The translations under genes were made by a program, and so were the position numbers. 64,000 bases of DNA from an uncultured Sphingomonadaceae bacterium. GTDB lineage: Bacteria; Pseudomonadota; Alphaproteobacteria; Sphingomonadales; Sphingomonadaceae. The notes under the pieces were generated by a model. It made no database searches. It was not told the DNA's origin and saw nothing but the letters and a program-made list of their open reading frames with translations. Location: assembly GCA_947501695.1 (NCBI GenBank), contig CANMWO010000001.1:1612001-1676000 (forward strand), in the 5' to 3' direction. Shown piece after piece: positions 42,773 through 50,527 of the stretch (position 1 is its first letter; each line of letters begins with the position of its first letter).

Positions 42773-44194
42773 ATGTCCAGTGAACGCCCGGTCTATATGG
42801 GCCCTCGCCTCAAAAGGTTGCGCCGTGACCTTGGCCTCACACAGGCGGACATGGCCGCTGATCTGGAGATTTCAGCCTCCTATGTCGCTTTACTAGAACG
42901 CAATCAACGGCCCTTTACTGCCGATATGCTGTTGCGCCTCGCGCGGACCTATAAAATTGATATGGCAGAACTGGCTGGTGATGGCGGTGAAGAATATACC
43001 GCGCGGCTCGAAGCAGTGCTGAAAGACCCGATGTTCGCAGATATCGATTTTCCGCAGCTAGACACGGCGGATGTCGCGATCAGCTATCCCGGCTTTACCG
43101 AGGCTATGTTGCGCCTTTACACAGCCTATCGTGAAGAACAATTGGCACTCGCCGACAAAGATACCGGCCCTCGCGCAGATGGCAGCAGTGTCGATCCTGA
43201 CGCCGCCGATCCGGTTGCGCAAGCACGCCGTTTTCTAGCGGCGCGGCGCAATAGCTTTTCCAACATCGATGATGCCGCGGAACGCCTTGCGGAGACCGCA
43301 GGCAGCCAAGAAAGCATGATCGCACATTTAAAGGACAAACACGGTCTTCAAGTGCGCAGGCTTCCCGCTGATGTCATGATGGGCGCAACGCGGCGGCTCG
43401 ACCGGCATCGCCGCCAGATATTGATCGATGATCAACTGGATAATGCCAGCCAGAGCTTCCAGCTCGCCCTGCAGCTCTCTTATCTCGAGTTAAACGGCGA
43501 AATTGACAGCGTGCTGCAAGAGGGTAGCTTTGCAACCGATAGCGGAGCAAGGCTGACGCGTAGGGCCCTCACCAGCTATGCGGCAGCGGCATTACTGATG
43601 CCCTATACGGCGTTCGCTAAAGCAGTTGAATTGCGTCATTATGATGTCGAAGCGCTAGCCAGACAATTCGGGACCAGTTTTGAACAGACAGCCCATCGAC
43701 TCACTACACTTCAGAAACCCGGCCAAGAGCGCGTACCGTTTTTCTTCATCCGGGTTGACCCTGCTGGTAATGTTTCGAAACGGCTGGACGGCGCAGGGTT
43801 CCCGTTTGCCCGACATGGGGGCGCTTGCCCTTTATGGTCCGTGCACCAAGCCTTTCGCACGCCGCGTCAGGTAATTACCCAATGGCTCGAGCTACCTGAT
43901 GGTGAACGCTTTTTCTCCATTGCTCGCACTGTTACCGCTGGCGGCGGCGCGTTCGGATCACAGCAAGTAGAACGGGCAATCGCACTGGGTTGTGCTGCAG
44001 AACACGCCGATCGCCTAATCTATACGCGCGATCGCCCTGACATCAGCCCAGAAACTGCAACGCCGATCGGCGTAACATGCCGACTGTGCCACCGCACAAA
44101 ATGCCGTGCGCGATCCGCGCCACCCATTGGTCGCCAAATTTTGTCGGACGACAACCGTCAATCCAATACACCGTTTGGATTTTCTCATAGCTGA
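42773..44194 (+). CDS. XRE-family ScfR/RamB-type regulator of acetate metabolism
   Basis: 473 residues. N-terminal helix-turn-helix (about 10-65): GPRLKRLRRDLGLTQADMAADLEISASYVALLERNQRPFT. Then a long ligand-binding region of the short-chain fatty acyl regulator type (IrrE-like segment with QILIDDQLDNASQSFQLALQLSYLEL), ending in a Cys-rich ScfRs signature GVTCRLCHRTKCRARSAPPIG. Homologues regulate isocitrate lyase and acetate genes (RamB in Corynebacterium and Paracoccus). Being divergent from aceA, this is its likely regulator, sensing acyl-CoA. No strong ribosome site precedes the ATG. Confidence 0.92.
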   Translation: MSSERPVYMGPRLKRLRRDLGLTQADMAADLEISASYVALLERNQRPFTADMLLRLARTYKIDMAELAGDGGEEYTARLEAVLKDPMFADIDFPQLDTADVAISYPGFTEAMLRLYTAYREEQLALADKDTGPRADGSSVDPDAADPVAQARRFLAARRNSFSNIDDAAERLAETAGSQESMIAHLKDKHGLQVRRLPADVMMGATRRLDRHRRQILIDDQLDNASQSFQLALQLSYLELNGEIDSVLQEGSFATDSGARLTRRALTSYAAAALLMPYTAFAKAVELRHYDVEALARQFGTSFEQTAHRLTTLQKPGQERVPFFFIRVDPAGNVSKRLDGAGFPFARHGGACPLWSVHQAFRTPRQVITQWLELPDGERFFSIARTVTAGGGAFGSQQVERAIALGCAAEHADRLIYTRDRPDISPETATPIGVTCRLCHRTKCRARSAPPIGRQILSDDNRQSNTPFGFSHS

Positions 44195-44325
44195 TTCGTC
44201 TAAAAATGATCTGATTTGCAGATCTATGCAGACATCAAATAAAATGTCCGGGGTCGTATCCCACGATAATTAGAAGATCCTGGCTAGCCAAAAAAGCCCT
44301 AGTTTTGAGCCACCGTGACATCTTT

Positions 44326-44353
44326 ATGTCTGCTTTATCCGGGAAGTGGACAT
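44326..44353. repeat. Extragenic palindrome, copy A
   Basis: Arms ATGTCTGCTT and AAGTGGACAT fold with two G-T pairs; the right arm continues into TAG. It shares the word GGACATTAG with copies B (48508-48535) and C (49357-49385). Confidence 0.6.
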
Positions 44354-44434
44354 TAGCAAAAGTAAAACAATGCAATCTCGAATTCGAAACATTCGATTTC
44401 AGCGTCAAATACCGCTGAAAAACCAATCAAAATT

Positions 44435-44465
44435 GCCAACTATGGCGCGCCGCGCCATAGTTGGC
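44435..44465 (-). terminator. Hairpin terminator of the small lipoprotein gene
   Basis: Perfect 13-base arms GCCAACTATGGCG and CGCCATAGTTGGC around a five-base loop, followed on the minus strand by AATTTT. It lies 12 bases after the lipoprotein stop (44478) and is likely its terminator; nothing on the plus strand ends here. Confidence 0.8.
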
Positions 44466-44477
44466 TCTAAGTTGATA

Positions 44478-44816
44478 TTACTCGGCTGCTGCGAGCATTT
44501 CGTCATAAACCGCACATGCTGCTGCCATGTCAAAGCTACCGTCGGCGGTGCCGGCCTGGACCTTTTCTTGGACCTCTTGCAACTTGGCTGCCATTTCCTG
44601 CATTGCTGCGGGATCGCTAGCCAAACCCTGCATCTTTTCCGAAAGCGCTTGCACTTTTGCAGTTGCAGCTTCTTGGGTGCAGTCGCCTGCAGCTTGCTCA
44701 GCTGCTACTTCTTCAGTCGCTTCTGAGGTCGAACCGGCTTCGTCTGCTCCGCCGCTACATGCTGTAATCATAAGTGCACCGGCACTCAACGCGGCAAAAG
44801 TATAGAGTTTCTTCAT
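44478..44816 (-). CDS. Small helical lipoprotein
   Basis: 112 residues. Lipobox LMITACS (acylated Cys about residue 20), then an Ala/Glu-rich linker and a helical domain with two more Cys (DCTQEAA, AACAVYD) that could form a disulfide. AKVQALSEKMQGLASDPAAMQEMAAKLQEVQEKV looks like a short coiled coil. No family is recognised. A terminator follows it, and a strong inverted repeat lies 34 bases before its start. Confidence 0.75.
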   Translation of the reverse strand: MKKLYTFAALSAGALMITACSGGADEAGSTSEATEEVAAEQAAGDCTQEAATAKVQALSEKMQGLASDPAAMQEMAAKLQEVQEKVQAGTADGSFDMAAACAVYDEMLAAAE

Positions 44817-44849
44817 AAAATTACTTTCATTTTTCTGGATTAATCATTG

Positions 44850-44869
44850 CTAACCAAAGGTTTGGTTAG
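44850..44869. promoter_or_regulatory. Perfect inverted repeat upstream of the small lipoprotein
   Basis: CTAACCAAA (44850-44858), GG, TTTGGTTAG (44861-44869): nine-base arms, 34 to 53 bases before the lipoprotein start. It could be an operator or a leader hairpin. Confidence 0.35.
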
Positions 44870-45159
44870 GTCCCCTATTGTGAGTCTGGAAGGCATGTCA
44901 ATGAGATAATATTTGCCTCTCAGGGATAATTTACCCACCGATCTCATGCAGCCCGTAACGCACCAATCTAAATTCATGATGAGGTGAAATCGACATTTCA
45001 TTGGAACCGACAACTTTAAAAGATCGCCTCGTGCAAAGAAAAGCACCCTGCGCAACAGGACAGTTCAACAGACACTAGCCTTGTGGCCGCAACATCCCGA
45101 AAGCGGATGCTAGACGAGCAACGGACCTATCGATTGATTAACTCGATTCAACTGATATG
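44870..45159. other. Non-coding stretch between lipoprotein and amidohydrolase
   Basis: About 340 bp separate the 44816 start from the amidohydrolase stop at 45160. Apart from the inverted repeat at 44850 I see no gene, tRNA, hairpin with T tract or repeat. A 71-codon minus frame exists but has no ribosome site and no protein-like composition. Confidence 0.6.
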
Positions 45160-46695
45160 CTATCTCCATTTCTCGATTGATACCTCCCGGCTTTTGTCGT
45201 TTGCAGCTTCAACCGACCGCAGCATTTCATCCAATTTAGACCGCGACAATGGATTACCATTCACAATAACCATTTCAATAGAATCGGTGGCCGCTATGTC
45301 TAAGAGAGGGTTCTCTCTCAACAACACCATATTGGCTTTAAAACCGGGGCTGATCTCGCCTGTCTTCCACCCCATCCATCGGGCAGGAACAGATGTTGCA
45401 GCAGCAAGAACCTGAGCGGTCGTCATGCCAGCCTCGTTTAGGGATTGCATTTCCTCATGGATGGAAAACCCTGGAACCATGACAGACACATTTGTGTCTG
45501 TACCTACCAAGATCGGAACACCCTTTTTCAGCATTGCTTCAAGCATGATATGGAGGGCCGCCGAGTAGTTTTGGAAATACTCGACTTCTTCCTTGCGTCT
45601 TGCATTGTCCCATTCATCACGAAACCGATAACGATTAACCTCTGGTAGCCAGCCCAAGGCGCGGTCTGCCAAAATTGTACCTTCGCTTATTCCTGGATTG
45701 ACATATTGGAGTTGTGAAGCACTCAGCAATGAATCGAGATCTGTGACTTGCTCGGGTAGGCTGTCAATTAATGCCAGTGTAGAGGTCACATGAATATTTT
45801 TATCTTTGAGACGCTCGGCGATCTCATCGCTCCGCTCACGAACAAAATCCAGAAACCCGCCTGCGTTTTCAGCCGTATACCCAAATTCCTGTCGCAGCGG
45901 TTTCACAAATTCCTCGATATGGGCCACTTCCGTTTGATTCACTGCCCAAAAGTCATCGAGTTTTGCAAAATATGGGATATGCCCCACCAGCGGAAGAGAT
46001 GTTTCTTTCATTGCCTCGTTGAGGGCTCGATAATCCTCGCTATTCAAGAAACTGCTCGCCTTGATTGCATCATAACCTTCATTTTCGAGGGATTTGACTA
46101 GCTGCTGAAAGCCGTTCGCCGATGTGGCATTGCGCTTTCTCTGTGTCCATGCACCAAACCAGCCTGTCAGCTTTCCAAAGTTGGCGACTTGAGGGGATAC
46201 AACAAAAATATCGGGTCCAACACGCCCCTCTTCAATTTCCTTTTTCCAAACTAAATTCTCCTCACTTCCGTTCATTTCCCGGATTTGGGTCACTCCATTT
46301 GCGACAAAGAGCATTAGATCGTTTTCGCTTTCCCATAGATGGGCATGGGAATCTGTGTAGCCAGGAACAAGAAACATACCGCGGCCATCAATCTGTCTGG
46401 CATTGGCCGACGGGATGGTTTCTGAACTGATCGACACGATGTTTCCGTCGCGAACGAGAACTGTTTGGTTCTCGCTAAAACTATCTGAAGCCGGAGCCAA
46501 TACGCTGACATTGGTTATCGCAAGCTCCTTGGGGCGCTCTGCAAAAGAGGGAGTGTCAGCGCGCTCGGTATGGCCGCCGTACATAGCCGTGAGATGATAA
46601 TCCGTATAAAAATAGAAAACCAAAGCCGATATAGCCGTCAATATAGCAAGACCGGCCGCCAAGCGCTTTAGATTGAAAAAACCTTTAATCGTCAT
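45160..46695 (-). CDS. Membrane-anchored amidohydrolase, imidazolonepropionase-like
   Basis: 511 residues. An N-terminal membrane anchor (LAAGLAILTAISALVFYFY) is followed by an amidohydrolase barrel: LVPGYTDSHAHLWES (metal HxH), the KASSFL segment with the bridging Lys position, LVGHIPY, and ILVGTDTNVSVMVPGFSIHEEM with the catalytic Asp. The C-terminal block RWMGWKTGEISPGFKANMVLLRENPL is typical of the superfamily. Substrate is unknown; cyclic amides or peptides are common. Divergent from a TetR regulator with probable operators between them. Confidence 0.88.
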   Translation of the reverse strand: MTIKGFFNLKRLAAGLAILTAISALVFYFYTDYHLTAMYGGHTERADTPSFAERPKELAITNVSVLAPASDSFSENQTVLVRDGNIVSISSETIPSANARQIDGRGMFLVPGYTDSHAHLWESENDLMLFVANGVTQIREMNGSEENLVWKKEIEEGRVGPDIFVVSPQVANFGKLTGWFGAWTQRKRNATSANGFQQLVKSLENEGYDAIKASSFLNSEDYRALNEAMKETSLPLVGHIPYFAKLDDFWAVNQTEVAHIEEFVKPLRQEFGYTAENAGGFLDFVRERSDEIAERLKDKNIHVTSTLALIDSLPEQVTDLDSLLSASQLQYVNPGISEGTILADRALGWLPEVNRYRFRDEWDNARRKEEVEYFQNYSAALHIMLEAMLKKGVPILVGTDTNVSVMVPGFSIHEEMQSLNEAGMTTAQVLAAATSVPARWMGWKTGEISPGFKANMVLLRENPLLDIAATDSIEMVIVNGNPLSRSKLDEMLRSVEAANDKSREVSIEKWR

Positions 46696-46737
46696 TTGCC
46701 ATCTTCCTATTTTTCGATCTTTGGTAAGCACTCATCT

Positions 46738-46784
46738 AGTCACTGTCTAATTACACGAGTGCACTTATTTCTAGACACTGTCAA
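46738..46784. promoter_or_regulatory. Repeated CACTGTC motifs between amidohydrolase and TetR genes
   Basis: The words AGTCACTGTCTAA (46738-46750) and CTAGACACTGTCAA (46771-46784) repeat ACTGTC directly and also contain GTCTA/TAGAC inverted. Spacing is about three helical turns. The location between two divergent genes fits a TetR operator pair controlling both. Confidence 0.45.
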
Positions 46785-46829
46785 GATATATGCATATGTA
46801 GTTATTATGAGCACAAACACACACCTGCT

Positions 46830-47438
46830 ATGAGCGGCAATTACCATCACGGCAGTCTGGCCTCTGCATTGCTTGACGCAGCAGGAGAGGAACTGTCAGC
46901 AACCGGCATCGAGGCATTCTCTCTTCGTTCCGTCGCAAAACGAGCGGGTGTCAGCCACGGTGCACCGGCACATCATTTCAAAGGGAAGAATGGATTGCTC
47001 ACTGCACTCGCCGCGGCGGGATATGAACAATTGGTCGATGTTCAGAACAAACATCAAAAAACTGCTGAATCAGAAGCTCTGGCCCAGCTGGTTGCCTCGG
47101 GCATCGGCTACATAAATTTTGCAATGAAGAACCCGGAACTCTTTCGACTGATGTTTGCATCAAGCAAACCTGACAGAAGCGATGCACATTTTTCGGCGAC
47201 TTCAATGGCTGCCTTTAACAAGCTGGTCGGTGAAATCGGAAATATCTTGGGCGCTGACCCTTATTCGGACCGTGCAGCCATGACGCAGGTCATGGCATCA
47301 TGGTCGATGGTTCACGGATTGGCAGAGCTGGTAATTTCTGGACGCATGGAAATCCCATTGGGTATTAGCCAACTGAAGCAAAAGGATCGTGAAGCGATAT
47401 TTGAAGATATTTTATTAAGAGCATTGAAGGAAAATTGA
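46830..47438 (+). CDS. TetR/AcrR-family regulator
   Basis: 202 residues. N-terminal DNA-binding domain: YHHGSLASALLDAAGEELSATGIEAFSLRSVAKRAGVSHGAPAHHFKGKNGLLTALAAAGY, which fits the WHG-domain subgroup of TetR proteins. The C-terminal half carries the WHG-like segment WSMVHGLAELVISGRMEI. It most likely represses the divergent amidohydrolase and itself. No ligand can be named. Confidence 0.93.
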   Translation: MSGNYHHGSLASALLDAAGEELSATGIEAFSLRSVAKRAGVSHGAPAHHFKGKNGLLTALAAAGYEQLVDVQNKHQKTAESEALAQLVASGIGYINFAMKNPELFRLMFASSKPDRSDAHFSATSMAAFNKLVGEIGNILGADPYSDRAAMTQVMASWSMVHGLAELVISGRMEIPLGISQLKQKDREAIFEDILLRALKEN

Positions 47439-47551
47439 TTCTTGGACTGCCATTTTTCAAATGGAAAACCTTTTGTGCAAACTCAGATACAACGGGCAAT
47501 ACTCTAGGCTAATATCCGCTTCGTCGCTTTTTTATACTAGTCAACGAAATG

Positions 47552-48406
47552 TCAAAAAATGGGTCGATTGCCCATTGTTTCGCCAAGACGCACCAACCTT
47601 TCTGGTGCCCAGTCGGTTGCAAGGGCGATGGTGTGCTGCCGAAAAAGCATGATTACTGTAGAACCGAGCAGAAATCGTCCCATTTCCTCGCCCTTTTCGA
47701 GCGCGATGTTCTGGTCGGTATAAGTCCACTGCGTAATCTTGTTAGCGGGCTTTGGTTTTACCAAGCCGTGCCATATAGTCTCCATACTTCCGACAATTGT
47801 AGCGCCGACTAGAACCATTGCGAATGTGCCATGCTCCGGCGATTCAAACACACATACTACCCGCTCATTTCGCGCGAAAAGGTTAGGCACGCCGCGCGCG
47901 GTAGTGGGATTAACTGAAAACAGCGAGCCCGGCACGTACATCATATTTGTAAGTTTGCCGTCACAGGGCATATGTATGCGATGATAATCCTTAGGTGACA
48001 GGTAGACATTGGCGAAGCTGCCGTTCCGAAACTTTTCTGCTAGTGCAGTATCGCCGCCAAGCAACTCGGTCGTAGTAAATGAATGACCCTTCGCCTGAAG
48101 GATGTGGTGGTCATCAATATCACCAAGCTGACTGATCGCGCCATCCACTGGGCAAGCAAAATCTGCTTTCGTCATTGGTCGCGCTCCGGCTTTGAGCGGA
48201 CGGGTGAAGAAGGCATTGAAGCTGTTATAGCTGGAGATGTCCGGGTTTTGGGCCTCGCTCATATCGACTGCATATTTGCCAACGAACCAGCTTATAAGCC
48301 GGGTCGTAAGCTTGCCCTGTTCTGCTCCGGCAATGCGTCCAGCAAAGGCGGTAAGGCCGCGTTTTGGCAGCACATACTGAGACGCGACTTTCAAACGTTC
48401 GAACAA
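47552..48406 (-). CDS. psd: Phosphatidylserine decarboxylase proenzyme, long (E. coli) type
   Basis: 284 residues aligning end to end with the E. coli enzyme: LKVASQYVLPKRGLTAFAG at the start, CPVDGAISQLG with catalytic Asp89, YLSPKDYHRIHMPC with His145, VNPTTARGVPNLFARNERVVCVF and the self-cleavage motif LGST (247-250, cut between Gly248 and Ser249, giving the pyruvoyl group). It makes phosphatidylethanolamine in the inner membrane. The start is a TTG at 48406. Many alphaproteobacteria use a shorter form, so this one may have come by transfer. Flanked by palindrome copies. Confidence 0.94.
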   Translation of the reverse strand: MFERLKVASQYVLPKRGLTAFAGRIAGAEQGKLTTRLISWFVGKYAVDMSEAQNPDISSYNSFNAFFTRPLKAGARPMTKADFACPVDGAISQLGDIDDHHILQAKGHSFTTTELLGGDTALAEKFRNGSFANVYLSPKDYHRIHMPCDGKLTNMMYVPGSLFSVNPTTARGVPNLFARNERVVCVFESPEHGTFAMVLVGATIVGSMETIWHGLVKPKPANKITQWTYTDQNIALEKGEEMGRFLLGSTVIMLFRQHTIALATDWAPERLVRLGETMGNRPIF

Positions 48407-48507
48407 AATTCAACTCGCATAAATTGATCAACCAACCCTAGAGTCGTAAGCTCTGCTAGAATGCCTTCTCGGAATGTTTTGGATACGAGATGTCTCGAGC
48501 GGAAGCA

Positions 48508-48535
48508 ACGTCTGCTTTATCACGATAGCGGACAT
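48508..48535. repeat. Extragenic palindrome, copy B
   Basis: Arms ACGTCTGCTTT and AGCGGACAT, loop of eight, followed by TAG. Shares GCGGACATTAG with copy C (reverse strand) and GGACATTAG with copy A. Confidence 0.6.
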
Positions 48536-48552
48536 TAGAAATGTCCAAAACA

Positions 48553-49284
48553 TTAGGGCGCTATGACCAGACGGTAACCCGCATCAATAGCGTCGAGTGC
48601 CAAAATATCGGCATAGCGTCGTTCCCATTCACCACTTTCTAAGTCTTCCGCCAATTTATTGATGCCCTGTGTAGCATTCTCAATCGCCCAGAAAGAGGAT
48701 GCACCAGCCCTTATTCGCGCATCCAAATAGGCAGCGGGTCTTCGCCAATATGCGTAAAGAAAACCGTCCGTGCAATCGTGAGGTATAGGAACAGGTACAA
48801 TTTCTACGTCACCCAACCAACGTTTATAATCTGACATGGCCGGCATTTGGGATTCATCCAGCGACACTAACTCTGGAAGATAGTCGGTTAGCCAACATCC
48901 GCGATGTGACGGATCGAAAGTCAGCAGAATAACTGCGCCGCGAGTTACACGACGCATTTCTTGCAGTCCCTTTTCCTTGTCAGGCCAATGATGGATTGTC
49001 AGGATTGCCATCGACGCATCAAATTGGTTGTCGTCGAAAGGCAGGTCATCCGCGTACCCCTGAATCGCTCGCGCAGATGATTGATCGCGCTGATTGATCA
49101 TCTCCACAGAAGGCTCCAAGGCAACTACTTCGCAGTCAGTGGGCTCATAGGAACCGGTTCCGGCACCAACGTTGAGAACAGTTTCCGCAGCGCCAAGAGC
49201 GTTATCGATCAAAGCTGCAATCCGGAGATCTGGTTTGCGAAGGTCTGAATAATTGATCCCTATGCTATCATATTTGGCTGTCAT
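48553..49284 (-). CDS. Class I SAM-dependent methyltransferase
   Basis: 243 residues. SAM motif I is VLNVGAGTGSYEP, followed by VVALEPSVEMINQR (motif II acidic residue), the adenine-contact PFDDNQFDASMAILTIHHWPDKEKGLQEMRRVTRGAVILLTFDP, a ubiE/COQ5-like order. The C-terminal part (HDCTDGFLYAYWRRPAAYLDARIRAGASSFW) is found in a set of uncharacterised methyltransferases. Substrate unknown. Lies between palindrome copies B and C. Confidence 0.9.
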   Translation of the reverse strand: MTAKYDSIGINYSDLRKPDLRIAALIDNALGAAETVLNVGAGTGSYEPTDCEVVALEPSVEMINQRDQSSARAIQGYADDLPFDDNQFDASMAILTIHHWPDKEKGLQEMRRVTRGAVILLTFDPSHRGCWLTDYLPELVSLDESQMPAMSDYKRWLGDVEIVPVPIPHDCTDGFLYAYWRRPAAYLDARIRAGASSFWAIENATQGINKLAEDLESGEWERRYADILALDAIDAGYRLVIAP

Positions 49285-49356
49285 AGCGTCTCGGTCCCTT
49301 CAACCTTAAGTAACCGATATATTCTATATATGACTAGAATCCGGTCGCAAATCCTA

Positions 49357-49385
49357 ATGTCCGCTTTCGCGCCCAAAGCGGACAT
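49357..49385. repeat. Extragenic palindrome, copy C
   Basis: Perfect 11-base arms ATGTCCGCTTT and AAAGCGGACAT around CGCGCCC. It is the most symmetric of three related copies and could also work as a hairpin terminator. Preceded by CTA, the reverse of the TAG found after copies A and B. Confidence 0.7.
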
Positions 49386-49518
49386 AAAAATATCTGTTGA
49401 TACCTGCAACGCTGGATGATGCGACGCTGGACGAAGACTTCTTATTGACTAGGGTGAAATTCAGCTAAACTGACTAACTCTAAATAACCCAATATTTCCA
49501 ATGTATTACAATGGAATT

Positions 49519-49592
49519 TGGAGGCCCGACCCGGAATCGAACCGGGGTACGCGGATTTGCAATCCGCTACGTCACCACTCCGCCATCGGGCC
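49519..49592 (-). tRNA. tRNA-Cys (anticodon GCA)
   Basis: 74 bases on the minus strand including the encoded CCA. The acceptor stem GGCCCGA pairs with TCGGGCC, the T arm contains GGTTCGATTCC, and the anticodon loop TTGCAAA carries GCA. D arm GGCGGAGTGGTGACGT fits. Cloverleaf is complete. Confidence 0.97.
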
Positions 49593-49767
49593 GGAGACGG
49601 TGCGCAATTGCTTCGCTTTTCAGCCAATGTCAACCCAAAGTTCATGCCAGCCTGACTTGATCCACACTTAAATTTGCAGCTCCGATTTCTCCATAACGGA
49701 AAAATCCCCGAAATCCGTCTTGGCGACATCAGTAAGTGCCGTTAGAAGCGAGCGAATAATATACATA

Positions 49768-49789
49768 CTGTATTGCCTAAATAATACAG
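49768..49789. promoter_or_regulatory. Inverted repeat upstream of pcm-tolC
   Basis: CTGTATT (49768-49774) and AATACAG (49783-49789) with an 8-base centre lie 41 to 63 bases before the GTG start of pcm, a place that suits an operator or overlaps the promoter. Confidence 0.35.
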
Positions 49790-49830
49790 GGATGGCATAG
49801 ACGAACAACAAACATATTAAAGGTAGTAAA

Positions 49831-50484
49831 GTGGGTCACGAAAATTTCAGCGAAATGCGCAAAGCCATGGTGGTTAGCCAGCTGCGAACAACCGATGTCA
49901 GCGATCCCCGCGTTATCGCCGCGATGAACCATGTCCCACGTGAGGATTTCGTTCCGGCAGCATCACGCAATGTCGCTTATTCGGATCGCGGTGTACAAAT
50001 TGGTGACGGCCGCGCCCTCAATGCGCCGCTTGCGACCGGCCGGTTGCTCAATATCGCAGAGTTGACCAAAGATGACAGAGTCCTGCTGATCGGTGCCGCG
50101 ACAGGTTACACCGCTGCTATTGTCGCACAGTTGGCAGGATCGGTCGTCGCGATAGAACAGTCTTCAAAACTGGCTACAAAAGCCAAAGCTAATCTGAACG
50201 ATCTGGACAATGTTCAAGTCGAAAAAGCAAACCATGCCGGGGGTTTTGCCGGGCAAGGCCCTTATTCCGTCATCATCGTTGACGGTATTGTTGATGCCTT
50301 TCCAGAAGCTTTGGCGGAACAGCTGAAACCGGAGGGCCGTCTGGTTGGTTCGATTTTGGACAATGGCGTTGCGCGGTTGGCTATCGGACATAAGGCAGGG
50401 GATACTGTCGGTTATCAATATTTTGCTGATTGTGGCGGCGTGGTTCTGCCGGGCTTCGAGCAAACCAAGAGTTTCCATTTTTGA
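49831..50484 (+). CDS. pcm: Protein-L-isoaspartate O-methyltransferase family
   Basis: 217 residues. The family lead FSEMRKAMVVSQLRTTDVSDPRVIAAMNHVPREDFVP is clear and the SAM motif reads LLIGAATGYTAAIVAQLAG, where the canonical form is GxGxGY. VVAIEQSSKL and IIVDGIVDAFPEAL follow. This short version is typical of sphingomonads. Repair activity on isoaspartyl residues is known for the family but the altered motif leaves room for doubt. The start is GTG 49831 after AAAGGTAGTAAA. It is 43 bases upstream of tolC and probably in one transcript. Confidence 0.88.
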   Translation: MGHENFSEMRKAMVVSQLRTTDVSDPRVIAAMNHVPREDFVPAASRNVAYSDRGVQIGDGRALNAPLATGRLLNIAELTKDDRVLLIGAATGYTAAIVAQLAGSVVAIEQSSKLATKAKANLNDLDNVQVEKANHAGGFAGQGPYSVIIVDGIVDAFPEALAEQLKPEGRLVGSILDNGVARLAIGHKAGDTVGYQYFADCGGVVLPGFEQTKSFHF

Positions 50485-50527
50485 TATGCAGTTGTTTCTG
50501 CAAAAATTCCCTGGGAGAGGTTTTTTG

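Noticed and set aside
45083-45415. 110-codon plus-strand frame at the end of the amidohydrolase
   Set aside because: Overlaps the conserved hydrolase C-terminus in antisense and lacks a ribosome site.
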